A DNA stretch of 64,000 nucleotides from Bacteroidales bacterium UBA2287 (lineage in GTDB: Bacteria > Bacteroidota > Bacteroidia > Bacteroidales > Tenuifilaceae), in NCBI GenBank assembly GCA_002345675.1, contig DDWL01000061.1:1-64000 (forward strand). Reading direction: 5' to 3'. Below the pieces are notes generated by a model that was not told the DNA's origin, made no database searches, and saw nothing but the letters and a program-made list of their open reading frames with translations. The translations under genes were made by a program, and so were the position numbers. Of the stretch, positions 9,809-18,696 are shown one piece after another. Position 1 is the stretch's first letter; every line of letters starts with the position of its first letter.

Positions 9809-11607
9809 TAGTCCCAATGCACAAATACGCCTTTTTGGTGTACCATCGCGACTTCGAGGCTTTTCTAATTAAACTTCAGGAGTTGGGAATGATCGACATC
9901 GAAAAGCAGTCGCGTACAATTTCCGACGATGAACGTGCCTTAATAGCCCTAATTAATAGGTACACATTAGCTATTAGGGATTTAAAAGTCCGTAATGTTA
10001 CTATTACGGAGGTAGACTCAATGGCCTCGGAATTAGTTGTAAATGAGTTCGAAGCTATTATTAAAGAGAAAGAGCAGGTTGATAATGCTATTCGTAAGTC
10101 GCAGAAGGATTTAAGCGATGTTCGCCCATGGGGTAGTTTCGATACTAATCTGTTGAAAACATTAACCGAAAGGGGATTACGAATACGTTTCTACATTACT
10201 AACGAGAAGTCGTTTACCGAAAATTTACTTGAGGAGTATTCCATTGAGGTTATAAACAGGGAGGCCGGGCAGGTTTACTTTGTTTGGGTTCAGGAAAACG
10301 ACGAGGTTTTGCCTATTGATGCAGTTGAAGTTAAGGCTCCATCATTCTCATTCTCTGAAAAGGAAAGCGAGATTTTATCGCTCCGCGAAAGGATTGAAAG
10401 CATTGAGAATAGGTTAGAGCAGCTTGCAAACTATGTTCTTCAGCTTGAGAATACTAAAAGTGAACTTGTAAACCGATTGGAGTTTAATTCGGTACATCAA
10501 AGTGCCGACAGGCAAGCCGATGAGAAACTAATGGTGCTTCAGGGATGGGTTCCCCGTCCGCGAAACGACGAATTTGTTAAGTTTCTCGAAAGCGAAAGTA
10601 TTATATATTTAACCGAAAGGGCACAAAAAACCGATAATGCTCCAATACTTCTTAAAAATAATAGGTTTGCCCGTCTTTTTGAGCCTATAGGTAGCTTATT
10701 TACAAGCCCAACCTATGGCGAAATCGACTTAACGCCAATGTTTGCGCCATTTTTCATGATGTTCTTTGGCTTTTGCCTTGGCGATGCAGGCTATGGCTTA
10801 GTTATGCTTTTGGGTGCTTCTCTTTACAAACTAAAAGCAAAAAAAGAGTTTCGTCCAATTCTTTCATTAGTTCAATGGTTAGCTGTTTCAACCGTTATTT
10901 TTGGCATCATTACTGGCACCCTTTTCGGAATATCTCTAATTAAAGTCGATTGGCCTATGCTTGCAAAGTATAAGTCGATCTTTCTCGACCAAAATCAGCT
11001 GTTTCGCCTTGCTTTAATTATTGGCGCAGTTCAAATTGTTTTTGGAATGTTTGTAAAAGCTGCGAACCAAATTCGACTTTGGGGTTGGAGGCATTCCATT
11101 TCTACTTTTGGATGGCTGTTACTTTTAATTGGTAGCGCAGCAATTTATGGGTTATCCCTATGGAAGCCCGAGACCGTAAAATTGCTTGGGCTTGAACATC
11201 AAATATTACTTGGCGTTGCTGGGATTGGAATATTCTTCTTTAATAGCCCAGGAAAAAATCCGTTTGTAAATTTTGGACTTGGTATTTGGGACAGCTACAA
11301 TATGGTAACAGGCCTTTTTGGCGATGTGCTTTCGTACATTCGTCTTTTTGCATTGGGTTTATCGAGTGCAATTCTCGGAAATGTGTTTAACAGCTTAGCT
11401 TTTGGTATGGCTCCCGATATACCTGTACTTGGTGCAATTGTTACAATAATAATACTGGTTGCTGGTCACTCAATAAACCTGTTTATGGCTGCACTTGGCT
11501 CATTAGTTCACCCAATGCGTTTAACCTTTGTTGAATTCTATAAAAACTCTGGTTTTATTGGAGGCGGCAAATCGTATCAACCTTTTCAAAAACAAGAAAC
11601 TAAATAA
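9805..11607 (+). CDS. ntpI: V-type ATPase membrane subunit I (a-subunit)
   Basis: 600 residues. The first ~300 form a soluble two-lobed stalk-binding domain with two coiled-coil stretches (about 60-110 and 190-235); the remainder has about seven or eight membrane helices beginning near FAPFFMMFFGFCLGDAGYG. The helix with FGDVLSYIRLFALGLSSAIL (about residue 510) contains the arginine expected to face the proteolipid ring and to separate the two ion half-channels. Length is near the lower end for the family. The start overlaps the end of subunit D. Together with subunit K it makes the ion path. Confidence 0.95.
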   Translation: MIVPMHKYAFLVYHRDFEAFLIKLQELGMIDIEKQSRTISDDERALIALINRYTLAIRDLKVRNVTITEVDSMASELVVNEFEAIIKEKEQVDNAIRKSQKDLSDVRPWGSFDTNLLKTLTERGLRIRFYITNEKSFTENLLEEYSIEVINREAGQVYFVWVQENDEVLPIDAVEVKAPSFSFSEKESEILSLRERIESIENRLEQLANYVLQLENTKSELVNRLEFNSVHQSADRQADEKLMVLQGWVPRPRNDEFVKFLESESIIYLTERAQKTDNAPILLKNNRFARLFEPIGSLFTSPTYGEIDLTPMFAPFFMMFFGFCLGDAGYGLVMLLGASLYKLKAKKEFRPILSLVQWLAVSTVIFGIITGTLFGISLIKVDWPMLAKYKSIFLDQNQLFRLALIIGAVQIVFGMFVKAANQIRLWGWRHSISTFGWLLLLIGSAAIYGLSLWKPETVKLLGLEHQILLGVAGIGIFFFNSPGKNPFVNFGLGIWDSYNMVTGLFGDVLSYIRLFALGLSSAILGNVFNSLAFGMAPDIPVLGAIVTIIILVAGHSINLFMAALGSLVHPMRLTFVEFYKNSGFIGGGKSYQPFQKQETK

Positions 11608-11651
11608 AACAACTAAATCAATTAACTTAAATCACAATTAAACTGAACGTT

Positions 11652-12104
11652 ATGGAACCAATTATTTTTGCTTATCTCGGAATCGGAATTATGATCATCC
11701 TATCGGGTGTTGGTAGCGCTTTTGGTGTTACTATTGGCGGTAATGCTTCAATTGGAGCAATGAAAAAAGATCCAACTGCATTTGGTAACTATATGATTTT
11801 GAGTGCACTTCCAGGCACGCAGGGTTTATACGGTTTTGCAGGTTACTTTATGCTTGCCGAATATTTAGTGCCAGGTATGACATGGGCTTCGGCTGGTGCA
11901 ATTTTTGGCGCTGGTATAGCAATGGGATTTGTAGGTTTATTCTCTGCTATTCGCCAAGGTCAGGTTAGTGCTAATGGTATTGCTGCTATTGGTTCGGGCC
12001 ATAAGGTGTTTGGTAATACTATGATTCTAGCCGTATTCCCTGAACTTTATGCAATTATTGCCCTTGCTGCAGTATTCCTAATTGGCAATTCGCTTGCAGT
12101 TTAA
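11652..12104 (+). CDS. ntpK: V-type ATPase proteolipid subunit K, sodium-type ligands
   Basis: 150 residues with four membrane helices, a duplicated hairpin that forms the rotor ring. Residues matching the sodium site described for Enterococcus hirae NtpK are visible: L53, T56, Q57 and Y60 in LPGTQGLY, Q102 in IRQGQVSANG and E131 in FPELYAII. Only the second hairpin carries the ion-binding glutamate, as is normal for the 16-kDa type. I infer sodium rather than proton coupling. It is the last gene of the operon, 44 bases after subunit I, and is followed by a strong terminator. Confidence 0.94.
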   Translation: MEPIIFAYLGIGIMIILSGVGSAFGVTIGGNASIGAMKKDPTAFGNYMILSALPGTQGLYGFAGYFMLAEYLVPGMTWASAGAIFGAGIAMGFVGLFSAIRQGQVSANGIAAIGSGHKVFGNTMILAVFPELYAIIALAAVFLIGNSLAV

Positions 12105-12127
12105 ACGAAAGCTCAAAGATGTAACGA

Positions 12128-12156
12128 AACCTCTGCTTTTCAGCAGGGGTTTTTTG
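12128..12156 (+). terminator. Rho-independent terminator of V-ATPase operon
   Basis: The stem CCTCTGCT pairs with AGCAGGGG (eight pairs, one T-G) around a TTTC loop and runs into a six-T tract. It lies 24 bases after the ntpK stop. Confidence 0.9.
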
Positions 12157-12263
12157 TTGATGTAAACCAAGCATTAACCACGCAATTATTGTAGTTTATC
12201 ATAAAATGCTTGCCATATAGATTAATTCAATATAAATTTAAAACTCACGTATTAAAATTGCAT

Positions 12264-12271
12264 TATATTTG
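12264..12271 (+). promoter_or_regulatory. Candidate -7 element of chemoreceptor gene
   Basis: TATATTTG fits the Bacteroidetes -7 consensus TAnnTTTG and lies 24 bases upstream of the chemoreceptor ATG. No clear TTG is seen at the expected -33 distance. Confidence 0.4.
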
Positions 12272-12294
12272 GATTTAAACTTAACCCCAAAGCG

Positions 12295-13413
12295 ATGTCA
12301 AGTGAAATTATAAATGCATTCATTCCGGTAGTTATTGGTTTACCCGTAGGTTTACTAATAATTAGGTCTGTATTTAAAGGATCAATTCTATTTTATATAA
12401 CTGGTTTGTGGTTGTCGTCGATGCTTGTAATTGCGTTGGCAACTAACCTAAAGTACTTATATCCTGACTATTTTCCGGTTTATATAAGTACGACACTTGG
12501 CATAGGGTATGCAACTTATTGCGTTTATTTAGTAAGCAAAAAAATTCAAAAACCGCTTAATAATACCATTTCAAATCTCGAGAAATTATCGCAAGGCGAT
12601 TTAAATATAAGGATTGATAATGAACATGAACATAGCGCAGATGAGATGGGTAGGCTTACTCGTGGCATTAGGTTACTTAGCGATAAGTTTAAGGAAGTTA
12701 TTGAGGGAATTACCGTTGCTTCGGAAGAAATTGAGAATGCAGGAGAGCAGCTCAGCGCAAGTTCATTAGTACTATCCGATGCGGTAAACCAGCAGGCATC
12801 GTCGCTCGAGGAGATATCGGCAACAATGGAGCAAATAGTATCGAGCATTCAGCAAAATGCCGATAATGCTATAGAGACCGAGGGAATTGCAACAAATTCG
12901 AGCAAAAGCCTTGAAGAGGGGAACAAATCGACAAATATTGCTCTTGACTCGATGAAGGAGATTGCCGAAAAAATATCGATTATTAACGACATTGCGTTTC
13001 AAACAAACCTCTTGGCGCTTAATGCTGCTGTTGAAGCGGCTCGTGCTGGCGATCAGGGTAAAGGTTTTGCCGTTGTTGCAGCAGAAGTCCGCCGTTTAGC
13101 CGAAAGGAGTAGTTTAGCTGCTAGCGAAATTATGGCTGTATCGAAAAGGGGCTCCAACGTGTCGGAGCAAGCTCGTGAGTTAATGAATAAAAGTTTGCCC
13201 GAAATACGCAAAACGGCCAATTTGATTCAGGAAATTTCTGCAGCAAGCCTCGAGCAAAAATCGGGCTCAATGCAGGTTAATGAGTCGGTTCAGAATTTGA
13301 ATGGAATTACACAACAAAACGCTGCAGCTGCCGAGGAATTAGCAGCAAATGCCGAGGAACTTACTGCAAAATCGAAGCACTTAACCGATTTGATTTCGTT
13401 TTTCAGGATTTAA
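12295..13413 (+). CDS. Methyl-accepting chemotaxis protein without periplasmic sensor
   Basis: 372 residues. The N-terminus has two or three membrane helices (about 5-27, 32-54 and 62-80) with almost no periplasmic loop, so the usual ligand-binding domain is absent. A HAMP-like segment follows (KKIQKPLNNTISNLEKLSQGDL). Residues about 140-372 form the signalling coiled coil; the conserved hairpin tip IAFQTNLLALNAAVEAARAG that contacts CheA/CheW is intact. Glutamine/glutamate-rich patches on both flanks may be methylation sites. No che or flagellar gene is nearby. It may sense membrane state or an intracellular signal, or control a type IV pilus/gliding-type chemosensory system; that is inference. 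Confidence 0.9.
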   Translation: MSSEIINAFIPVVIGLPVGLLIIRSVFKGSILFYITGLWLSSMLVIALATNLKYLYPDYFPVYISTTLGIGYATYCVYLVSKKIQKPLNNTISNLEKLSQGDLNIRIDNEHEHSADEMGRLTRGIRLLSDKFKEVIEGITVASEEIENAGEQLSASSLVLSDAVNQQASSLEEISATMEQIVSSIQQNADNAIETEGIATNSSKSLEEGNKSTNIALDSMKEIAEKISIINDIAFQTNLLALNAAVEAARAGDQGKGFAVVAAEVRRLAERSSLAASEIMAVSKRGSNVSEQARELMNKSLPEIRKTANLIQEISAASLEQKSGSMQVNESVQNLNGITQQNAAAAEELAANAEELTAKSKHLTDLISFFRI

Positions 13414-13425
13414 TCGAAGTCCTCG

Positions 13426-14334
13426 TTAACCCTTCTTTTGGGAGCGTGGGTGAAACCTTAAAATTGTATCTTTTAGGTAAACGCTATCGAGATGTGTGTA
13501 TATTTCGGTAGTTGTAATCGATTCGTGACCAAGCATCTCCTGTATAACCCTTAAATCGGCACCGCCCTCAACCAAATGGGTTGCAAACGAATGGCGAAAC
13601 GAGTGAGGGCTAATTTTCTTTTTAACTCCCGCATTTTTTGTTGCTGCCTTTACAATGGTAAAAATCATTTCGCGGGTTAGTTTTTTCCCTCTACGATTAA
13701 GAAATACAATATTCTCCGAATCCTTTTCAATTTTTGGTAGGCTATGCCTGTCGGGCATATAGTTACCAATTTCTTTAATGGCCTTGCGGCCAATGGGCAC
13801 AATTCGTTCCTTGTCGCCCTTACCAACAACCCTTATAAAACCTTGCTCAAAGTCCAAATCGGTAATCCTAAGCGATACCAGTTCCGATACTCTAAGTCCG
13901 CAGCTGTAAAGGGTTTCAATAATAGCACGATTTCTATGCCCCTCGGGTTTACTTAAGTCGAACGATTCAATTATCGAGTCAATTTCCTCAATGCTAAGTA
14001 CATCGGGAAGTTTTCGGGTCATTTTTGGCCCTTCAATTAGTTCAGTTGGGTCATTTTCAATTACTTCTTCTATTAAAAGGTACTTAAAAAACCCTTTTAC
14101 GCCCGAAATGCGCCTTGCCTGCGAGCGATGATTTAAGCCTTTGGAGCGTATATGCTCCAAAAATAGACTTATGTCCTCGCCAATAAGTTCCTCGGGTTCT
14201 TTTTTGAGTTGCTCTTCGGCAAATTGCCCCAACTCTTTAACATCGTGGGTATACGCACTTACCGAATTTTTCGAAAGCGATTTTTCTAAACGTAAAAAAC
14301 GCGTATAATCCTCAATGGCGTGGCTCCAGCTCAT
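13426..14334 (-). CDS. xerD: Xer-type tyrosine recombinase
   Basis: 302 residues, the size of XerC/XerD, which resolve chromosome dimers at dif. The N-terminal SAM-like DNA-binding domain (about 1-95) starts SWSHAIEDYTRFLRLEKSLS. The catalytic domain carries the full set: Arg in LYSCGLRVSEL, Lys in VVGKGDKERIVPI, the H-x-x-R pair in HSFRHSFATHLVEGGADLR, His in MLGHESITTTEIYTH and the Tyr in that motif. The 3' end faces the chemoreceptor gene with 12 bases between stops. It is a chromosomal housekeeping recombinase by sequence, not an integron or phage integrase. Assignment to XerD rather than XerC is by overall resemblance. Confidence 0.9.
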   Translation of the reverse strand: MSWSHAIEDYTRFLRLEKSLSKNSVSAYTHDVKELGQFAEEQLKKEPEELIGEDISLFLEHIRSKGLNHRSQARRISGVKGFFKYLLIEEVIENDPTELIEGPKMTRKLPDVLSIEEIDSIIESFDLSKPEGHRNRAIIETLYSCGLRVSELVSLRITDLDFEQGFIRVVGKGDKERIVPIGRKAIKEIGNYMPDRHSLPKIEKDSENIVFLNRRGKKLTREMIFTIVKAATKNAGVKKKISPHSFRHSFATHLVEGGADLRVIQEMLGHESITTTEIYTHLDSVYLKDTILRFHPRSQKKG

Positions 14335-14428
14335 GTTTTACTATTTACTACAAATATAGCACTTACAACGTTTGCTTCAAATTAACGAAAGAGTAGCATG
14401 CACTAATATGTCGTATGGGTTTCATTAC

Positions 14429-14436
14429 TATCTTTG
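14429..14436 (+). promoter_or_regulatory. Candidate -7 element of pyk
   Basis: TATCTTTG matches TAnnTTTG and lies 22 bases upstream of the pyruvate kinase ATG. The intergenic space to the divergent xerD gene is 123 bases. Confidence 0.5.
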
Positions 14437-14457
14437 CACCATTAAAATATAAAACTT

Positions 14458-15876
14458 ATGCTTAAACGAACCAAAATTGTTGCCACCATATCCGATAAGA
14501 AATGTGATGTTGAGTTTATTCGCGAGCTCTTTGAGGCTGGAATGAATGTGGTTAGGCTTAATACTGCACACCAGTCGTTGGAACAATCGAAAAAGGTTAT
14601 CGATAATGTCCGTGCAGTTTCAGAACGAATTGCAATTTTAGTTGATACAAAGGGTCCTGAGATTCGTACCTCGGCCGAGGGTTGCGAAGTTATTGTAGAT
14701 TGTGGCACCGAGATTAGGGTTTATGGCGATCCACATGGTGCTTCGGGTGGCAGTAAACTGTACGTTACCTACGAACATTTTGTTCGCGATATTCCTGTTG
14801 GTAGTTTAATTCTTATCGACGATGGCGAAATTGAAATAGAAGTACTATCGAAGGAGAGCGACTGCCTTGTTTGTAAAGCAAGCGATAAGGGTGTTATTAA
14901 AAATCGAAAAAGTGTTAATACACCTAATATATCTATAAATCTTCCTTCAATTTCTGAGAAGGATAAGCTGTTTATCGATTTTGCCATTGAAAACAATCTC
15001 GATTTCATCGCGCACTCATTCGTTCGCGATAAAGAGGATATTATTGCGCTGAAGAATATTTTGGAACAGAAAAATAGCCCAATTAGGATTATTGCCAAAA
15101 TTGAAAATCAGCAGGGAGTCGATAATATTGATGAAATTTTAGAGCATACCTATGGAATAATGGTTGCCCGTGGCGACCTTGGTATTGAAATTCCTGCCGA
15201 AAAAATTCCAGTAATTCAGCGAATGATTCTTCGCAAGTGCATCGAAAGGGCAAAGCCTGTTATTATTGCAACCCAAATGCTGCATAGCATGATTGAGCAC
15301 CCACGCCCAACACGCGCCGAAGTTAGCGATGTGGCCAACGCCATTTACCAACGCACCGATGCCTTGATGCTTAGTGGCGAAACTGCTTACGGAAAATATC
15401 CTGTTGAAGCAGTAAAAACAATGACCCGAATTGCCCAAAGTATTGAGCCAAACCTTCAGCCCGATAAGGATTTAAAGTTACTTATTTCGAAAAATGAAAT
15501 TACAGCAGCTCTTGCCGAAAGTGCTGTTCGAAATTGCTGCTCTCTTCCAGTTGAAGCAATTATTACCGATACGCTTACGGGTCGAACCGCTCTTTACCTA
15601 GCAGCATTTAGAGGTGTTACTCGAGTTTATACAATGTGCTATAAACCAACAGTAATGCGCCAACTAGCTTTAACTTATGGAATTTATGCCGATACAATGG
15701 AACTTCATAATACTCGCGATAGCTTTCTTTCAGAGGCCATATCGTTTATTGAGAGTAAAGGAAAGGTAAAACCCGACGATTTAGTGCTTGTAATTGGGGG
15801 TAGTTTTGGACCTACTAATGGCGCTTCGTTTATGGAAATTAGTGAGGTTCGCAATTTACTAAATAGGCATTACTAA
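14458..15876 (+). CDS. pyk: Pyruvate kinase
   Basis: 472 residues, cytoplasmic glycolytic enzyme that transfers phosphate from phosphoenolpyruvate to ADP. It starts KRTKIVATISDKKCD, has the substrate and divalent-metal region VDTKGPEIR, the catalytic lysine segment IIAKIENQQGVDNIDEI, the glutamate and aspartate of MVARGDLGIEIP and the potassium-site region ATQMLHSMIEHPRPTRAEVSDVANA. The C-terminal regulatory domain (about 340-472) ends with PTNGASFMEISEV. It has no extra PEP-utilising domain. With phosphofructokinase at 31.1 kb this shows a glycolytic pathway. Confidence 0.96.
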   Translation: MLKRTKIVATISDKKCDVEFIRELFEAGMNVVRLNTAHQSLEQSKKVIDNVRAVSERIAILVDTKGPEIRTSAEGCEVIVDCGTEIRVYGDPHGASGGSKLYVTYEHFVRDIPVGSLILIDDGEIEIEVLSKESDCLVCKASDKGVIKNRKSVNTPNISINLPSISEKDKLFIDFAIENNLDFIAHSFVRDKEDIIALKNILEQKNSPIRIIAKIENQQGVDNIDEILEHTYGIMVARGDLGIEIPAEKIPVIQRMILRKCIERAKPVIIATQMLHSMIEHPRPTRAEVSDVANAIYQRTDALMLSGETAYGKYPVEAVKTMTRIAQSIEPNLQPDKDLKLLISKNEITAALAESAVRNCCSLPVEAIITDTLTGRTALYLAAFRGVTRVYTMCYKPTVMRQLALTYGIYADTMELHNTRDSFLSEAISFIESKGKVKPDDLVLVIGGSFGPTNGASFMEISEVRNLLNRHY

Positions 15877-16205
15877 TTTCACACTCAAATTCTCTTTGTT
15901 TTTGATAAGTACATAATACAATTATCGTTTTGTAGGTTATAACTATTAGTTACCGCCAAGCCTAAGAAAGATACCACAGCGGTAATTTTGCAATGAAAAA
16001 AATATAATAATTAACTGTCCACTCACAACCGACTGAAGGGGGCTCGTGAACTCCTTTGAAATAAAAATATCTGTGAGTAAAACAACACATTTGCAAGCCC
16101 CGACCCATTCCGATTGTAAATAGAGACAAAAGAGTTGCTTACTAGCCGACGCTCTTGCAGATAATTGTATATTTTTGGATTAATAAAAAACCTGATTTTT
16201 AGAAA
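15877..16205. other. Intergenic stretch between pyk and RhuM gene
   Basis: No gene seen. An inverted repeat TTACCGC (15950-15956) and GCGGTAA (15979-15985), followed by TTTT, could end the pyk transcript, though the 22-base loop is long. From about 16010 the base composition changes to a more mixed sequence that continues into the RhuM gene, probably the left edge of an acquired segment. No clear direct repeat marks the edge. Confidence 0.4.
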
Positions 16206-17207
16206 ATGGAAAAAAATAAATCCCAAATAATTATATACCAAACCGAAAATGGAGAAACAAAATTAGATGTTCGTTTTCAGGACGAAACAGTTTGGCTTTC
16301 CCAAAAGTTAATGGCTGAATTATTTCAGACCACTTCGCAAAATATTACCATTCACCTTAAAAATATATTTGAAGAAGGAGAATTGGACGAAGGAGCAACT
16401 TGTAAGGATTTCTTACAAGTTCAAAAAGAAGGTTCACGAGAAATTAAACGAACACAAAAGTTTTATAATCTTGATGCCATAATATCAGTTGGTTACCGCA
16501 TTAAATCTCACGTAGCCACGAAATTTCGACAATGGGCAACCCATCATATAAAAGAGTATATTGTAAAAGGTTTTGTACTGGATGATGAACGATTAAAAAA
16601 TCCGGATTTACCTTTCGATTATTTCGAAGAACTTGAAAGACGGATACAGGACATCCGCACATCGGAAAAACGATTTTATCGTAAAATAACAGATATTTAT
16701 GCTACAAGTGTTGATTATGACCCGACACTTGATATAAGTATTGATTTTTTCAAAACAGTACAAAATAAATTACACTGGGCAATTACAGGTCAAACCGCTG
16801 CTGAAATAATTAGCCTGAGAGCCGATAGTACAAAAGAGAATATGGGCTTAACCAATTGGAGAGGTGATAAAATAAGAAAAACAGATGTTACCATTGCCAA
16901 AAATTATTTAAACGAGAATGAATTGTCCTCACTAAACAATTTAGTTGAACAATACTTAATTTTCGCTCAAGGACAAGCACAGCGTAGGATTCCAATGTAT
17001 ATGAATAATTGGATTGATAAATTAAACGGATTTTTAACCTTGAATGATAGGGAGATTTTAACCAATGCAGGCTCAATCTCACACGGATTAGCAAAAGAAA
17101 ATGCGGAACGAGAATATGAAAAATATAAAGATTATGAGCAAAAAATGATATCAGAAGGTGATTTTGAAAAAGCAATAAGAAAATTAGAAAATAAAAAGAA
17201 GAAATAA
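16206..17207 (+). CDS. RhuM family protein, acquired
   Basis: 333 residues matching the virulence RhuM family: N-terminal segment IIIYQTENGETKLDVRFQDE followed by a winged-helix-like region (TVWLSQKLMAELFQTTSQNI), the block FYNLDAIISVGYRIKSHVATKFRQW and the long basic helical C-terminus. The molecular role of RhuM proteins is not established; they occur on islands and beside restriction and toxin genes, and the N-terminus resembles the Bro/ANT-type and Fic-associated DNA-binding modules. Serine codons are mainly TCA and TCT here, while neighbours use TCG heavily, which supports recent transfer. It stands alone, with no methyltransferase or toxin beside it. A broken relative lies at 57.8-58.1 kb. 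Confidence 0.85.
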   Translation: MEKNKSQIIIYQTENGETKLDVRFQDETVWLSQKLMAELFQTTSQNITIHLKNIFEEGELDEGATCKDFLQVQKEGSREIKRTQKFYNLDAIISVGYRIKSHVATKFRQWATHHIKEYIVKGFVLDDERLKNPDLPFDYFEELERRIQDIRTSEKRFYRKITDIYATSVDYDPTLDISIDFFKTVQNKLHWAITGQTAAEIISLRADSTKENMGLTNWRGDKIRKTDVTIAKNYLNENELSSLNNLVEQYLIFAQGQAQRRIPMYMNNWIDKLNGFLTLNDREILTNAGSISHGLAKENAEREYEKYKDYEQKMISEGDFEKAIRKLENKKKK

Positions 17208-17473
17208 AAGCCTACGCTTCATTGCCACACATCCCAAAAAGTTTTGGGACTTTGTCCCACAGCCTGAGCCTACTCATTAGGAAGCCAACGTTTGATCCTA
17301 AACTTGTCAAATAGTGTGTCTGACCGAACGCACGAATAAAACAGTAACTAATGCAGCAAATTTATAAGTCGAATTTTAGTTCACAACAAGATAAATCGCC
17401 AGTCCATAACTATTTGGTCATTATATTATTAATTTTGGCCATTAAGCCTAAAATGTAACTAAGCGTATATTCC

Positions 17474-18694
17474 ATGCTTCCAAAAAAGCGAATTGTACTT
17501 TTTTTTCTACTTGGATTCTTTTTCCATATTACTTCGGGTTTTGCCCAAAAAACTCAATATTACTGGTACCGAGCAATTGCTGCCATTGAGAATGAAGATT
17601 TAAACGTGGCGAAGGTTTGGCTCGACTCGGCAATTATCCAAAATCCCAAAAATGCTGATTATCTTTTAAAATTAGGTGAAGTTTATTTTCTCGAAGAAGA
17701 TTTCGAATCCGCACTTGGCGTATTTCAACAGGTCGAAAAGCAAAAGGCGGGCATTGCTTCGCTTTGGTTGGCCAAAACCTATGCTTTACAAGGCGAAAAA
17801 AGCAAAGCCATTGAAGAGCTAAAACGACACCTGGGTACATCTGAAAAAAAACCAGAAGCTGAAATTTTACTCGACCCTGCATTTGATATTTTGAAAATTT
17901 CAATCGAATGGACTGAACTCTGGAAAAACGAGTACTACTCGATAAACGATAAGTTTTTAGCCGAAGTTGCATACCTCTTTTCTCGAAATAATTTGAACGA
18001 AATTGTTGATGCTTTAAGTGTAAGGATTGAAAAGAGTAGAACCAACCACAGACTTTTTGCGCTAAGAGGCGAAGCATTTTTTAAGCTGGGCAGCTTTAAG
18101 TCGGCCGAAGCCGATTTTTCGGAGGCAATTAAAAGGTCGAAGCGAAACCCAACATATTACGAATGGCGGGCTAAGTGTAGGTTTAACCTAAAGCAGTATA
18201 AAGGCGCTTTAAAGGATATAAATGAGGCAATAAGCCTCTCCGAAGGAAATCCAAAATATTTAATTATAAGAGCCGAAGCCTTTTCGGGCATGGGCAATTA
18301 CGCCGATGCGGCAATTGATGTAAAGGTGTATTTAACTTTTTACCCAAACAATATTAAATCGCATTTGCAATTAGCGCATATTTCGTTCGAAAGTTCAAAC
18401 TATCTCGATGCGCTATTTGCACTTGGAAAGGTTATTCGCTCGGGAAATGCCAATGCCGATTGCTACGAATTGAGGGGGATAATTTATACCAAATCGGAGA
18501 ATTGGGAGTTGGCACAAGCCGATTTTACAAAAGCCATTGAAATGGAACCAAAAAGGGCTAAAGCACTTGGCCTTCGTGGCGAAATGCTTATAAAACAGGG
18601 AAAAGCCCAACTTGGCTGTGTCGATTTAAAAAAGGCAATAGAATTGGGCAATTTTACTGCTCAGGAGCTGTTTTATAAGCATTGTCGAAAGTAA
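17474..18694 (+). CDS. Secreted TPR repeat protein
   Basis: 406 residues with an N-terminal signal peptide (KKRIVLFFLLGFFFHITSGFA, cleaved near residue 25) followed by tetratricopeptide repeats over the whole mature part; clear units include AEADFSEAIKRSKRNPTYYEWRA and AQADFTKAIEMEPKRAKALGLRG. TPR arrays form protein-binding superhelices, so this is probably a periplasmic or outer-membrane-associated scaffold. No enzymatic domain is visible. The gene starts 266 bases after the acquired RhuM gene and converges on the TlpA-like gene with only two bases between stops. Its partner is unknown. Confidence 0.8.
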   Translation: MLPKKRIVLFFLLGFFFHITSGFAQKTQYYWYRAIAAIENEDLNVAKVWLDSAIIQNPKNADYLLKLGEVYFLEEDFESALGVFQQVEKQKAGIASLWLAKTYALQGEKSKAIEELKRHLGTSEKKPEAEILLDPAFDILKISIEWTELWKNEYYSINDKFLAEVAYLFSRNNLNEIVDALSVRIEKSRTNHRLFALRGEAFFKLGSFKSAEADFSEAIKRSKRNPTYYEWRAKCRFNLKQYKGALKDINEAISLSEGNPKYLIIRAEAFSGMGNYADAAIDVKVYLTFYPNNIKSHLQLAHISFESSNYLDALFALGKVIRSGNANADCYELRGIIYTKSENWELAQADFTKAIEMEPKRAKALGLRGEMLIKQGKAQLGCVDLKKAIELGNFTAQELFYKHCRK

Positions 18695-18696
18695 TT

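Noticed and set aside
13426..14334. Integrase of a mobile element
   Set aside because: The sequence and size are those of a housekeeping Xer recombinase; no attachment repeats or phage genes surround it, and the RhuM gene is separated from it by pyk.
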